The notes: generated from the letters alone by a model not told the origin. DNA of 45,115 nt from Bacteroidales bacterium (GCA_026417155.1 JAOADU010000043.1:1-45115), one strand, 5' to 3'; shown: positions 8,923-18,164, counted from the first letter of the stretch. A program made the numbers and translations.

Positions 8923-10314
8923 TTATAGATGAATGACTTCGCCATAAGCAGCAGCAGCAGCTTCCATTATCGCTTCGCTCATTGTGGGGTGCGGGTGAAT
9001 GGATTTAATAAGTTCGTGCCCAGTTGTTTCGAGTGTTTTTGAAACCACTAATTCGGCAATCATTTCTGTTACATTTAATCCTAAGAGATGGGCACCTAGC
9101 AGTTCACCATATTGTTCGTCGAAAATGAGTTTTACAAAACCATCGCTATTGCCCGATGCTTTTGCTTTGCCTGATGCAGTGTATGGGAATTTTCCAACTT
9201 TAATTTTATAGCCCTTTTCGATGGCTTGTTTTTCGGTAAGTCCAACCGAAGCAACTTCAGGAGTAGTGTATATACAACTAGGAATATTGTTGTAATTGAT
9301 AGGGACAGGATTCTTACCAGCTATGTGTTCGACGCAGCAAATACCTTCGGCAGAAGCAACGTGAGCTAATGCAGGTGTATTTATGATATCGCCAATAGCA
9401 TATATTCCTTTGATGTTTGTTTCATAGTATTTTGAAACTTTTATTTTGTTATTTTCCTTTTCTATACCGAGTTCTTCTATGCCAATGTTTTCTAAATTTG
9501 GGGTAATACCAACTGCCGATAAAACAACTTCGGCTTCTAAAGTTTTTATGCCTTGTTTTGTTTCGATGCTAACAACTGAATAAGAATCTCTAACATCTAC
9601 ATGAGTTACATTTGCATCGGTTAATATGTCCATGCCTTCTTTTTTGAATATTCTGGCTAATGTTTTGCTTGTTTCTTCGTCTTCGAGAGGCAAAATGTTG
9701 GGTAAATATTCGATAAGTGTTACTTTTGTTCCAAGTGTATGGTATAAATAAGCAAATTCGCAACCAATAGCTCCCGAGCCGACAACAATCATAGTTTTTG
9801 GAAGCTTAGATAATGTTAAAGCCTCTTTGTAGCCAATTATAAATTTACCGTCTTGTTTAAGTTGTGGCAATTCTTTTGAACGTGCACCAGTAGCTAAGAT
9901 AATATGCTGAGCAGAGAATTCTTCGCTGCTACCATCTTTTTTCTTAACAATAACAGTTTTTTGCGAAGTTAAAGAGGCAAATCCTTCAATGACATCAATT
10001 TTATTTTTTTTAAATAAAAATTGTATGCCTTTGCTCATACTTTCAGCAACGGCTCTGCTTCGTTGTATGATTTTTTCGAAATGGGGGAAAGAATCTCTAA
10101 CTTCAATACCATAATCTTGGGCATGCTTAGTGTAATGATATACTTGAGCACTTTTAAGCAGTGCTTTGGTAGGTATACATCCCCAGTTTAAACAAATGCC
10201 TCCTAGTTCTGCTTTTTCAACAACTGCTGTTTTAAAACCTAATTGCGAAGCTCTAATGGCAGCTACATATCCACCCGGTCCGCTACCAATTACAATTAAA
10301 TCGTAAGTCGTCAT
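8923..10314 (-). CDS. lpdA: Dihydrolipoyl dehydrogenase (E3)
   Basis: A 463-residue FAD enzyme that reoxidises dihydrolipoamide with NAD+ in 2-oxoacid dehydrogenase or glycine-cleavage complexes. The N-terminal FAD fold has GSGPGG at 10-15. The redox disulfide CLNWGC holds Cys41 and Cys46. A second Rossmann motif (VGSGAIGCEFA) near 178-188 binds NAD, and YAIGDI near 305 contacts FAD. The C-terminal dimer-interface His442 and Glu447 (HPHPTMSE) complete the active site. No E1 or E2 gene is present, so the complex it serves is unknown. It begins 2 nt after the stop of the large GH18 gene, an odd partner, and is followed by a hairpin terminator. Confidence 0.95.
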   Translation of the reverse strand: MTTYDLIVIGSGPGGYVAAIRASQLGFKTAVVEKAELGGICLNWGCIPTKALLKSAQVYHYTKHAQDYGIEVRDSFPHFEKIIQRSRAVAESMSKGIQFLFKKNKIDVIEGFASLTSQKTVIVKKKDGSSEEFSAQHIILATGARSKELPQLKQDGKFIIGYKEALTLSKLPKTMIVVGSGAIGCEFAYLYHTLGTKVTLIEYLPNILPLEDEETSKTLARIFKKEGMDILTDANVTHVDVRDSYSVVSIETKQGIKTLEAEVVLSAVGITPNLENIGIEELGIEKENNKIKVSKYYETNIKGIYAIGDIINTPALAHVASAEGICCVEHIAGKNPVPINYNNIPSCIYTTPEVASVGLTEKQAIEKGYKIKVGKFPYTASGKAKASGNSDGFVKLIFDEQYGELLGAHLLGLNVTEMIAELVVSKTLETTGHELIKSIHPHPTMSEAIMEAAAAAYGEVIHL

Positions 10315-10316
10315 AA

Positions 10317-13300
10317 CTATTTTTTTATAAATTTTAATTTATATGAATTTTCTACAGTTTCAATATGTAAAAAGTATATGCCTGATGGTAATGTACTTAC
10401 ATCAATTTTATCAAACGAATTGTCAACACTAAGCAAGTTTTGATGTAATAAGTTGTAAATATTAACTTTATTTATGGCAAATTGCGATTTTATTGCAATA
10501 AATTGTGAAGTTGGATTGGGAAATACATTAATGCCAACTGGTAAAGTGAATGGAATATTAGTAGGAATAAGAGCAATAGTATCGGTAATTATAGAGTTAC
10601 AATACGTGTTTGATGCTGTTAGTGTAACGATATAATTCCCACTGTTTGAATATATGTGATATGGGTTTGGGTCGTTACTTGTTTGACCGTCGCCAAAATC
10701 CCAAAAATAAAAATTAGCATATTGACTGTTATTTTGAAAAACAACATAAAATGGAGGTTGTTGATTAATTACTGTCCATGTAAAATCGAGTTCGGGGGTT
10801 TGTAAAACATATATGGTGTCTGTAAAGGTACTAAATCCGTTAGTGTTGTGACTAACCAAAGTAATGGGGTAGGCTCCGCTCTGATTAAAAACAACAGTAG
10901 GGTTGGGCAAATTTGTATATGAAGGATACCCTCCTGTAATGTACCATTCAACAGAATCTGCAAATAAACTTTCGTTATACAATGTTAAGGGAGTGTGAGC
11001 ACAGATAGAATCGAATTGCAAAGTAAAGTGTGCGGTAGGTAGTCCGCCATTAGGTATGCAGGTAGCACCATCGGATGAGTAAACAGTTGACCACAAACCA
11101 GCATTATTTTTAGCTTTTATATTTATGTAATAAGTTTGATTGATTTGTAATGCCAATGTTATGCTAAAATAAGTGTGGGTAGCATTGTTTGTCCATGAAA
11201 GCACATCGGCAAGTCCTGGTTGAGTGCCAATAGAATACCAGTATTCAGCAATTCCAGAATGTGGGTCATCAAATTCGTCCCAATTGGCTGCTATGGTGGT
11301 TGTAGTAGAAATGGTATCGGTATCGGGACCTAAGCCGTCTCTGATATTTGACAAATTTTGGGGTGGAGTCCAATCAACATTCAGATCGTGATAAGCAATG
11401 GTAGAAAGGTTATTATTTACATCAACAACGATAGATTTAATTTTTGCACTGGAAGTTTGTGGATTAGGATTTTGGTAACGAATGTCTTTTGTGTTTCCTC
11501 CAACAGTTACAGTAACACTTGCTGCTCTGGATCGATAAACTTTTAATTCAGTAACATTTATTTTACAATTCCCCGTTCTAAAACTTATGTAATTGCCATT
11601 AGTAGAATAGGGTGAACTGTCGGTCCATGAACCGAGAAAAACATCATCTCGCCAAACACATATTTTTCCTGTGATGCGGTCGTACGTAATTTTAAAATCG
11701 TACATTTGATTGAGATTTGTAGCAATGTTATTGATAGTATGCTTTAGTTGAAATGTATCATTTATAACTTTATAGAATTGCAATTGTTGATCGTCCACTC
11801 GAAACCATACAAAATAAGAATTGCCTCTATTGGCTAAATTGGCATTATCGCTGAAGAAATGAAAACCAAAACGCTTATTTGTTCCACTACCTGAGATTTT
11901 TGCTTTAAAGTGATATAAATAACGATTAGATAAAGTTTGATTAAGTGGAGCATAAATGTTGGTATTGGATAAATTTTCATCAGATTGATGGAGTTCGCCA
12001 TTTTGAACGGTCCAAGTTCCATTGTATATGGTCCAGTTTGATTGCAGAATATCGAAGTTATCGCCAAAAAAGCCACGTTGATAGTTGGCACCCCAATATA
12101 ATCCGTCGAAGTCGAGTACCTGATAAAATGCTTTATCTATATTTATATTGTCATTGTCGATAAAATTTGCAGTAAAATCTTGTGTTTTCCAATTTCCGAG
12201 AGTGTTTATAGTGGTAGTAGGTGGAATATTGTCTATTATGCATTGCCATTTTGCCATAAAACCAGAGGCAGTTGTGCTTCCGTCACTTTTAAATCTGATT
12301 GTTAAAGCTGGTTGAGTAGTTTGAATTGTACCAGGATTATTAGTGCCAGTATAAGCCCCAATAAGCGGAGATGTTGTAGAACTTCCATCGTAAAGCCATA
12401 AAGTATCTTTAGTTTCAAGGTTAAATGATTGAAAAGTTAATTGAACCGATGAGGCATTGGATGGTTGAATGGTATATGTGTAAGATTCATTGTTATAATA
12501 ATTTCTATCTGGTCCACCCATATCAAAGATAGTATCAACACAGTTGTTTGTAAAGCAAGTAGTTAATTTTTCTTCAATTTTATTCCACAAATCAGGATAT
12601 CCGTCGTCATAACCTAACGCCCAAATAGCAATTCCTGCGATGCCTCTTTTCCAAACCAATTCAAATTTTTTACCAAGTGTATAACCATCATCTATCCAGC
12701 ATTGACGCCATGACGAACCGTCATTAAAAACGTAGTATGGAACATAACTAGTATAATTAAATTGTTTGTTGTTTGCTGTATAATAACCCGAGGAATTATT
12801 TTTAACAGTTTTGTATGTACGTGATGAACCTGTGCCTGTAGTACTGGAAGGAACAGAGCTTCCCGAAGTTGTCCATTCAATTCCGTAGTATGGTAAGCCA
12901 AGTACTAATTTATTAGCTGGAACTCCTGCATTTAAGTAATAAGTTATACTTTTAGTTACATTGTAGTCGTACGAACTGGTTAAGCTATATAATGGTGAAG
13001 TAGGTCCTGCTGTTGAGCTTCCACTATAGTAATAATCATAACCCATAATAGTAAATAAGTCAACATAGTTTTTTAGTGTTGGTATATCGAACACATTATT
13101 CCAATCGACAGAATAAAGGCATAAACTGACTTGCGAATTGGGAATTTGGCTATGAAATTGATTACATAAGTCAATCATAAAATTAGTAAAATTGGTTTTT
13201 TGAGATGAAGGCAAACCTTCAAAGTCAATATTTACACCATGAGCACCACGTTGACTTACTAAACTTATTAAATTATTGATGAGTGTTTGTTTTGCAGTGC

Positions 13301-13730
13301 TATTGGTAAGAAATGTAGCATGATCGCTAAAAAGGGTAACGCAAAGATTAACCCTAACACCATGTGCCAATGCTTGTGTTACAACGTTTGCAGTAGACCA
13401 GTTATTGGTTGATGTAGCATTTCCAGTATTTGGATTTACAGCATAACAAAAATATGATAAATCTGTAAGCAAAGACCAATCGTAATTAGCTTCAAGTCCA
13501 TTAGACCAATAAGGATGCCATCCAAAAACAATTTTGTTTAATGTGCAAGCTTTGCTTTTAGTACGTCCGTTGGGTTTGAATTCGCCTCGTATTGCATTCC
13601 AATCTTCATCGGTTTCAACCGAAAACTGACTATAATATTCTAATTCTTGCTGTCGAATACTTTTGAACGGTTGTGAATATAAAACATTAAAAGACAAAAA
13701 AATAAGAATAGCACCACAAAATTTTACCAT
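10317..13730 (-). CDS. Secreted multidomain GH18 hydrolase with T9SS sorting domain
   Basis: The 1137-residue product has a signal peptide (1-19). A GH18 TIM-barrel domain spans about 65-390; the active-site strand reads HGVNIDFEG with Asp169 and the presumed catalytic Glu171, and MGYDYYYSG follows near 229-237. The first two aspartates of the classical DxxDxDxE motif are His164 and Asn167, as in YaaH/SleL-like peptidoglycan or spore-cortex GH18 proteins. A CUB-like domain lies at about 397-497 and a concanavalin-like jelly roll at about 555-735. FN3 follows at about 785-890, PKD-like domains at about 898-1055 (FWDFGDGQTS in the second), and a type-A T9SS sorting domain at 1066-1137 (VFPNPTSQF...LPSGIYFL). 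It is presumably exported by T9SS to degrade GlcNAc-containing glycans such as chitin or peptidoglycan. Confidence 0.9.
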   Translation of the reverse strand: MVKFCGAILIFLSFNVLYSQPFKSIRQQELEYYSQFSVETDEDWNAIRGEFKPNGRTKSKACTLNKIVFGWHPYWSNGLEANYDWSLLTDLSYFCYAVNPNTGNATSTNNWSTANVVTQALAHGVRVNLCVTLFSDHATFLTNSTAKQTLINNLISLVSQRGAHGVNIDFEGLPSSQKTNFTNFMIDLCNQFHSQIPNSQVSLCLYSVDWNNVFDIPTLKNYVDLFTIMGYDYYYSGSSTAGPTSPLYSLTSSYDYNVTKSITYYLNAGVPANKLVLGLPYYGIEWTTSGSSVPSSTTGTGSSRTYKTVKNNSSGYYTANNKQFNYTSYVPYYVFNDGSSWRQCWIDDGYTLGKKFELVWKRGIAGIAIWALGYDDGYPDLWNKIEEKLTTCFTNNCVDTIFDMGGPDRNYYNNESYTYTIQPSNASSVQLTFQSFNLETKDTLWLYDGSSTTSPLIGAYTGTNNPGTIQTTQPALTIRFKSDGSTTASGFMAKWQCIIDNIPPTTTINTLGNWKTQDFTANFIDNDNINIDKAFYQVLDFDGLYWGANYQRGFFGDNFDILQSNWTIYNGTWTVQNGELHQSDENLSNTNIYAPLNQTLSNRYLYHFKAKISGSGTNKRFGFHFFSDNANLANRGNSYFVWFRVDDQQLQFYKVINDTFQLKHTINNIATNLNQMYDFKITYDRITGKICVWRDDVFLGSWTDSSPYSTNGNYISFRTGNCKINVTELKVYRSRAASVTVTVGGNTKDIRYQNPNPQTSSAKIKSIVVDVNNNLSTIAYHDLNVDWTPPQNLSNIRDGLGPDTDTISTTTTIAANWDEFDDPHSGIAEYWYSIGTQPGLADVLSWTNNATHTYFSITLALQINQTYYINIKAKNNAGLWSTVYSSDGATCIPNGGLPTAHFTLQFDSICAHTPLTLYNESLFADSVEWYITGGYPSYTNLPNPTVVFNQSGAYPITLVSHNTNGFSTFTDTIYVLQTPELDFTWTVINQQPPFYVVFQNNSQYANFYFWDFGDGQTSNDPNPYHIYSNSGNYIVTLTASNTYCNSIITDTIALIPTNIPFTLPVGINVFPNPTSQFIAIKSQFAINKVNIYNLLHQNLLSVDNSFDKIDVSTLPSGIYFLHIETVENSYKLKFIKK

Positions 13731-13746
13731 AGTTAAATGTTTTTTT

Positions 13747-13754
13747 CAAAAATA
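13747..13754 (-). promoter_or_regulatory. Putative promoter of the GH18-lpdA unit, -7 box
   Basis: Minus-strand TATTTTTG matches TAnnTTTG exactly and lies 16 nt before the ATG at 13730. No convincing -33 TTTG is present. Confidence 0.45.
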
Positions 13755-13867
13755 ATTTCTTTTTTTTAATTTACGTAAGACATTTAAACAAGGTATGTGC
13801 ATAATTTTAGTAAAGTTCTGAAATACACACGAATATAAAAAATAAGTTAAAAAAAACTTTGAAATAT

Positions 13868-13898
13868 TTTGTAGATAATCAATACTTATTTATTTTTG
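13868..13898 (+). promoter_or_regulatory. Near-ideal Bacteroidota promoter of the PD40/OmpA gene
   Basis: TTTG (13868-13871), a 19-nt spacer, then TATTTTTG (13891-13898) fits the full consensus TTTG-N19-21-TAnnTTTG. Predicted transcription start is near 13905, giving about 18 nt of leader to ATG 13923. The possible upstream TTG start at 13896 lies inside the -7 box and is therefore excluded. Confidence 0.75.
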
Positions 13899-13922
13899 AA
13901 GTTAATTTTTTATGTAACGACT

Positions 13923-16061
13923 ATGAAACAGTTATTTGGTATTTTATGCCTGACTTTCATTATAGCGAAGGTTTTTTCTCAAACAGAAGTTGAAGTTGTC
14001 AATCAAACGAAAAAGTCGGAATTAGATAGCAATCTTATTAAGTGGAAAGCTGCATTAATAAAAGATTCTATATTGCAAGCTCAAAAAAATAAAGTAATAA
14101 ATGTTTGGTGGGCAGATAAAGTTATTGCGTTTTCCTCGCAATATTCTAAAACCGATAGGGCTGCTTATCAGGCGTTAGGTGCACCCAATGTTTATCCAAC
14201 TGGTGGCGATGCATATACAAACTGGTGTACTAAAGAAGTTGATGGGAAGGAAGTAGATAAGAATGCGTTTATTCGGGTTGGTTTTAAAAGTCCTGCTCAA
14301 GTTCAGCAAGTAGTAGTTGTTGAGGGTTCCAATCCTGGTGCTGTAACAAAAGTAATTGTTTATGGAGAAAAAGGACAATCACAAGTTGTGTACGAATCAC
14401 AACCACGCAATTTAGGGCTACGGACAAGAATGTTAAATATATTTTTACCACAACCAACAGACTTTTATGTAAAAGAAGTTGAAGTAAGATTAGATCCACT
14501 AGCTGTAATTGGTCGAAATGGAATAGATGCTATAGGTATATCCGATAGCAAAGACAGTGTAAAATGGAGTATAAATGTTGTACCCAATTTGGAATTTACT
14601 TCAAAGCCCGAAAATTTAGGTGATGCAATTAATTCAATTTACGATGAAGTAGCTCCTATGATATCACCCGATGGGAGAACAATATTTTTTGTTCGCAAGT
14701 TTCACCCCGACAATGTAGGTGGCAACAAAGACGAAGATGACATTTGGTATTCGGTAAAAGATGATAATGGGAATTGGACACCAGCTAAAAACATTGGTGC
14801 ACCATTAAATAATCAATATAACAACTTTGTGCAGTCAATAACACCCGATGGTAATAGCCTATTGTTGGCAAATGTATATAACAAAGATGGTTCTACAGGA
14901 CCAGGTGTTTCGTTAACATACAAAACTCGTCAAGGGTGGGCATTCCCCGAAAAACAAACAATAGACGATTTTTACAACATGAGTCCATTTGCCAATTATT
15001 TCTTATCGAACGACGGACAGTTTTTAATTATGGCACTCGAACGCAAAGATTCTTATGGTGAATTGGATTTGTATGTTAGTTTTCGAAAAGGAGATAATCG
15101 TTGGTCAAAACCATTAAATTTAGGCCCAATTATTAATACTTCAGTAAACGATTACTCGCCATTTTTAGCAGCCGACGGAGTTACACTTTATTATTCAACT
15201 GCTGGCAAGTCGGGATATGGCAAAGAAGATATATTTATGACTACTCGTTTAGATGACACATGGCAAAATTGGACCGAACCAATGAATTTAGGACCTGTGC
15301 TTAATAGCTCCGAAAGCGACACCAAATACAACATTCCTGCATCGGGCGAATATGCATATTTGTCGTCAACTAAAGGCTCAAAAGGTAAAAACGATATTTT
15401 TCGAATAAAATTACCTTCAAAAGCTAAGCCCAAACCAGTTGTTCTTATTTCTGGCAAAGTTTTAAATGAGAGAACAAATCAACCTGTTGATGCACGAATT
15501 ATTGTTGAAGAATTACCTGGTGGCAAAGAAGTGGCAGTTGCGCGAACCGATCCCAATACAGGAGAATTTAAAATTATTCTTCCTGCAGGTAAAAAATACG
15601 GATTTAGAGCTATAGGTCTTGGTTTCTTCGATGTAAATAAGTATATCGATTTAAGTGATGTTACAGAGTACACCGAAATAGAAGACGAAATGTTGCGATT
15701 ATCGCCTATAGAAGTAGGTTCAGTTGTTCGATTGAATAATATTTTCTTCGAATTTGCAAAAGCTGTATTACTTCCCGAATCATTTCCTGAATTAGACCGT
15801 ACCGCAGAGTTTCTAAAAAATAATCCTACAATTGAAATTGAAATCGGTGGACACACCGACGATATTGGTTCGGAAAAAACTAATCAGATACTATCTGAAA
15901 AACGCGCCAGAGCCGTTGCCGATTACTTAATTAGCAAAGGTGTAGACCCAAAACGTATGACCGTAGTTGGTTATGGCGAATCGCGTCCTATAGCATTCAA
16001 TACCGACGAAGAAGGAAGAGCAATGAATCGAAGAGTTGAATTTAAAGTTATGAAAAAATAA
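13923..16061 (+). CDS. PD40 beta-propeller / CRD-like / OmpA C-terminal envelope protein
   Basis: ATG 13923 is chosen because it begins the signal peptide MKQLFGILCLTFIIAKVFSQ and follows the promoter. In the 712-residue product, residues about 60-210 form a galactose-binding-like (discoidin-type) beta domain (AFIRVGFKSPAQVQQVVVVE). PD40 blades occupy about 225-500 (SPDG 248-251, TPDG 307-310, AADG 416-419; WSKPLNLGPIIN and WTEPMNLGPVLN). A carboxypeptidase-regulatory-like sandwich spans 506-580. An OmpA-like domain spans about 600-712, with IGGHTDDIGS (641-650), LSEKRARAV and NRRVEF; Asp647 and Arg661 are the expected peptidoglycan diaminopimelate-binding residues. No lipobox Cys is present. 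Envelope anchoring to peptidoglycan is inferred, possibly T9SS- or gliding-associated, but PD40-OmpA proteins are varied. Confidence 0.85.
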   Translation: MKQLFGILCLTFIIAKVFSQTEVEVVNQTKKSELDSNLIKWKAALIKDSILQAQKNKVINVWWADKVIAFSSQYSKTDRAAYQALGAPNVYPTGGDAYTNWCTKEVDGKEVDKNAFIRVGFKSPAQVQQVVVVEGSNPGAVTKVIVYGEKGQSQVVYESQPRNLGLRTRMLNIFLPQPTDFYVKEVEVRLDPLAVIGRNGIDAIGISDSKDSVKWSINVVPNLEFTSKPENLGDAINSIYDEVAPMISPDGRTIFFVRKFHPDNVGGNKDEDDIWYSVKDDNGNWTPAKNIGAPLNNQYNNFVQSITPDGNSLLLANVYNKDGSTGPGVSLTYKTRQGWAFPEKQTIDDFYNMSPFANYFLSNDGQFLIMALERKDSYGELDLYVSFRKGDNRWSKPLNLGPIINTSVNDYSPFLAADGVTLYYSTAGKSGYGKEDIFMTTRLDDTWQNWTEPMNLGPVLNSSESDTKYNIPASGEYAYLSSTKGSKGKNDIFRIKLPSKAKPKPVVLISGKVLNERTNQPVDARIIVEELPGGKEVAVARTDPNTGEFKIILPAGKKYGFRAIGLGFFDVNKYIDLSDVTEYTEIEDEMLRLSPIEVGSVVRLNNIFFEFAKAVLLPESFPELDRTAEFLKNNPTIEIEIGGHTDDIGSEKTNQILSEKRARAVADYLISKGVDPKRMTVVGYGESRPIAFNTDEEGRAMNRRVEFKVMKK

Positions 16062-16073
16062 TTCTTCGGGCAT

Positions 16074-16089
16074 AAGCAAGTTCATGCTT
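16074..16089 (+). terminator. Weak hairpin after the PD40/OmpA gene
   Basis: AAGCA (16074-16078) and TGCTT (16085-16089) form a 5-bp stem with a 6-nt loop, 12 nt after the stop codon, followed by a T-rich but interrupted stretch. It precedes the predicted yebC promoter. Low certainty. Confidence 0.25.
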
Positions 16090-16096
16090 TAGGTAT

Positions 16097-16127
16097 TTTG
16101 ATTTTTTCCATTTTATATGCAAATTTG
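16097..16127 (+). promoter_or_regulatory. Putative yebC promoter
   Basis: TTTG (16097-16100), a 19-nt spacer and CAAATTTG (16120-16127) match TTTG-N19-TAnnTTTG with one mismatch (C for T). Predicted start is about 16134, 20 nt before the yebC ATG. Confidence 0.5.
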
Positions 16128-16153
16128 TGCTTTATTAATTAAATTATACTTAT

Positions 16154-16897
16154 ATGTCAGGTCATAATAAGTGGTCAACTATTAAGCGAAAGAAGGGTGC
16201 TTTAGACGCCAAAAGATCGAAGATATTTTCTAGAATTATTAAAGAAATACAAATTGCAATAAAAGAAGGAGGTCCCAATCCGGAAGCTAATCCTCGGTTG
16301 CGTCTTGCAATACAAAATGCCAAAGGAGCAAACATGCCTAAAGAAAATATTCAGCGAGCAATATCAAAAGCCAATTCCGAAGGTGGGAATTTGCAGGAAG
16401 TTACATTTGAAGGCTATGCTCCAGGAGGTGTTGCTATATTTATAGAATGTTTAACAGATAATAATAATAGAACTGTTAGCAATATTCGAGCCATATTTAA
16501 CAAGAGAGGGGGGAATTTAGGGACCAATGGATCGCTTAGCTTTTTATTTGAAAGAAAAGGTGTTTTTACCATTCCCAAAACGCAAATAAAAAATATGGAA
16601 GAATTTGAACTTGAAGTAATTGACGCAGGGGTGGAAGATATTGAAGACAACGACGATATTCTTATACTGACCTGTCCGATGGAAAGCTTTGGTAAAGTGA
16701 ATAAGAAGCTAGAGGACATGAAAATAGAACCAGAAAACGCAGAATTAAGACGAATACCCAATGATTATAAGCGAGTTGACTTAGAAACTGCCCAAAAAGT
16801 TTTAAAAATGATTGAAGAATTTGAAGATAATGACGACGTTCAAAACGTTTGGCACAATTTAGAAATGACCGACGAAATTGTTAATTCTATGGATTAG
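16154..16897 (+). CDS. YebC/PmpR (TACO1) family protein
   Basis: A 247-residue cytoplasmic protein starting with the family hallmark MSGHNKWSTIKRKKGALDAK. RSKIFSRIIKEIQIAIKEGGPNP and GANMPKENIQRAI (about 58-70) follow. The central and C-terminal domains (EGYAPGGVAIFIECLTDN, YKRVDLETAQKVLKMIEEFEDNDDVQNVWHN) are also standard. Members have been described as DNA-binding regulators and, more recently, as ribosome-associated factors that relieve stalling; which applies here cannot be told from sequence. It is slightly longer than many YebC proteins (about 240). The stop is 1 nt before the mtaB start, indicating an operon. Confidence 0.92.
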   Translation: MSGHNKWSTIKRKKGALDAKRSKIFSRIIKEIQIAIKEGGPNPEANPRLRLAIQNAKGANMPKENIQRAISKANSEGGNLQEVTFEGYAPGGVAIFIECLTDNNNRTVSNIRAIFNKRGGNLGTNGSLSFLFERKGVFTIPKTQIKNMEEFELEVIDAGVEDIEDNDDILILTCPMESFGKVNKKLEDMKIEPENAELRRIPNDYKRVDLETAQKVLKMIEEFEDNDDVQNVWHNLEMTDEIVNSMD

Positions 16898-16898
16898 C

Positions 16899-18164
16899 AT
16901 GCAGATTTATTTTTCAACGTTAGGATGTAAATTAAATTACACAGAAACCTCTGCACTAAAACAAATAGCTTGTAACGAAGGATATACTGTAACATCGAAT
17001 GTGTATGATGCAAATATTATTGTCGTAAACACATGTACAGTAACGCACACAGCCGATAAAAAATCAAGATATGCCATACGACATTTGCATCAATTAAATC
17101 CACAAGCAGCAATAATAGTTACCGGATGTTATGCCGATACCGATGCTGAAGTTGTAAAAAGTATAGAAGGAGTTACAGTAGTATTTTCAAATCAGCAAAA
17201 GCAAAATTTTGCTCAAATACTTAAAAAGTTATCAGAAATAAAAACGGCAGATAATAACAATAATTTTTTTAAAGCATATTCTGTAGGCGGAAGGACACGT
17301 TCTTTTTTAAAAGTTCAAGATGGATGCAATTATTTTTGTTCATATTGTAAAGTTCCTTTTGCACGTGGCAGAAGCCGAAATGTTTCAATTAAAGAAATAT
17401 TAGAACAAGTTAAAGAAATTGAAAAACATCAGGTAAAAGAAATTGTATTATCAGGTATTAATATTGGCGATTTTGGACATTCTACAGGTGAAACATTTTT
17501 AGAATTAATAAAAGCATTGGAAGAAAATACAAATATTCCCAGATTTAGAATTTCTTCGATAGAACCCAATTTGCTTACGTACGAAATAATTGATTTTGTT
17601 TTAAAATCAAAACGTTTTATGCCTCATTTTCACATACCGCTTCAATCGGGATCTGATATAATATTAAAGCAAATGAACCGTAAGTATACTAAGAAACAAT
17701 TTATTGATAAAATTGAATATATTCGTTCAAAATCTTTAGATGCAGCAATTGGAATTGATGTTATTGTAGGTTTTCCGGGAGAAACAGAAGTTTATTTTAA
17801 CGAAACGTTCGAATTACTGGAAAACATTGAGTTTTCTTATTTGCATGTGTTTGAATATTCTGATCGTAAGGGGACTAAGGCTTTTGAACTCAATTCCAAA
17901 GTAAAAGATAAAGAAAAGAAAGAACGAAGTGTGCTGCTACGAAATTTATCGCAACAAAAAGAGAAAGCTTTTGCATTAAAATTTATAAATACTCGCAGAA
18001 AAGTATTAGTCGAAAAAAAACACGACAGTCATTTCATTACAGGCCTTACAGATAATTATTTGAACGTAAAAATTCCCTATAATTCAAAATTTATTAACGA
18101 AATAGTTGATGTATTATTGATTTGTTGGGATGCTGAACATGAAATGTTAATTGGTAAAGTATGA
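16899..18164 (+). CDS. mtaB: MtaB-type tRNA methylthiotransferase (radical SAM)
   Basis: ATG 16899, 1 nt after the yebC stop, is preferred to an upstream TTG at 16878 inside yebC. The 421-residue enzyme has the N-terminal UPF0004 cluster with Cys10 (TLGCKLN), Cys46 (NTCTVT) and Cys77 (TGCYAD). The radical-SAM motif CNYFCSYC has Cys143, Cys147 and Cys150, and a short TRAM-like C-terminus is seen near 370-415. LGCKLNYTET, rather than the MiaB 'GCQMN', and the short TRAM region place it with MtaB, which adds a methylthio group to t6A37 of tRNA. RimO is less likely. Two [4Fe-4S] clusters are expected. The stop overlaps the phosphatase gene by 4 nt. Confidence 0.88.
   Translation: MQIYFSTLGCKLNYTETSALKQIACNEGYTVTSNVYDANIIVVNTCTVTHTADKKSRYAIRHLHQLNPQAAIIVTGCYADTDAEVVKSIEGVTVVFSNQQKQNFAQILKKLSEIKTADNNNNFFKAYSVGGRTRSFLKVQDGCNYFCSYCKVPFARGRSRNVSIKEILEQVKEIEKHQVKEIVLSGINIGDFGHSTGETFLELIKALEENTNIPRFRISSIEPNLLTYEIIDFVLKSKRFMPHFHIPLQSGSDIILKQMNRKYTKKQFIDKIEYIRSKSLDAAIGIDVIVGFPGETEVYFNETFELLENIEFSYLHVFEYSDRKGTKAFELNSKVKDKEKKERSVLLRNLSQQKEKAFALKFINTRRKVLVEKKHDSHFITGLTDNYLNVKIPYNSKFINEIVDVLLICWDAEHEMLIGKV

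Noticed and set aside
15191..15856. Two antisense open frames of 88 and 125 residues
   Set aside because: Both are shadows of the PD40/OmpA gene, whose motifs run through this stretch.
16878..16898. Upstream TTG start for mtaB
   Set aside because: It would extend mtaB into yebC; the ATG at 16899 gives the normal MQIYFSTLGC start of the family.
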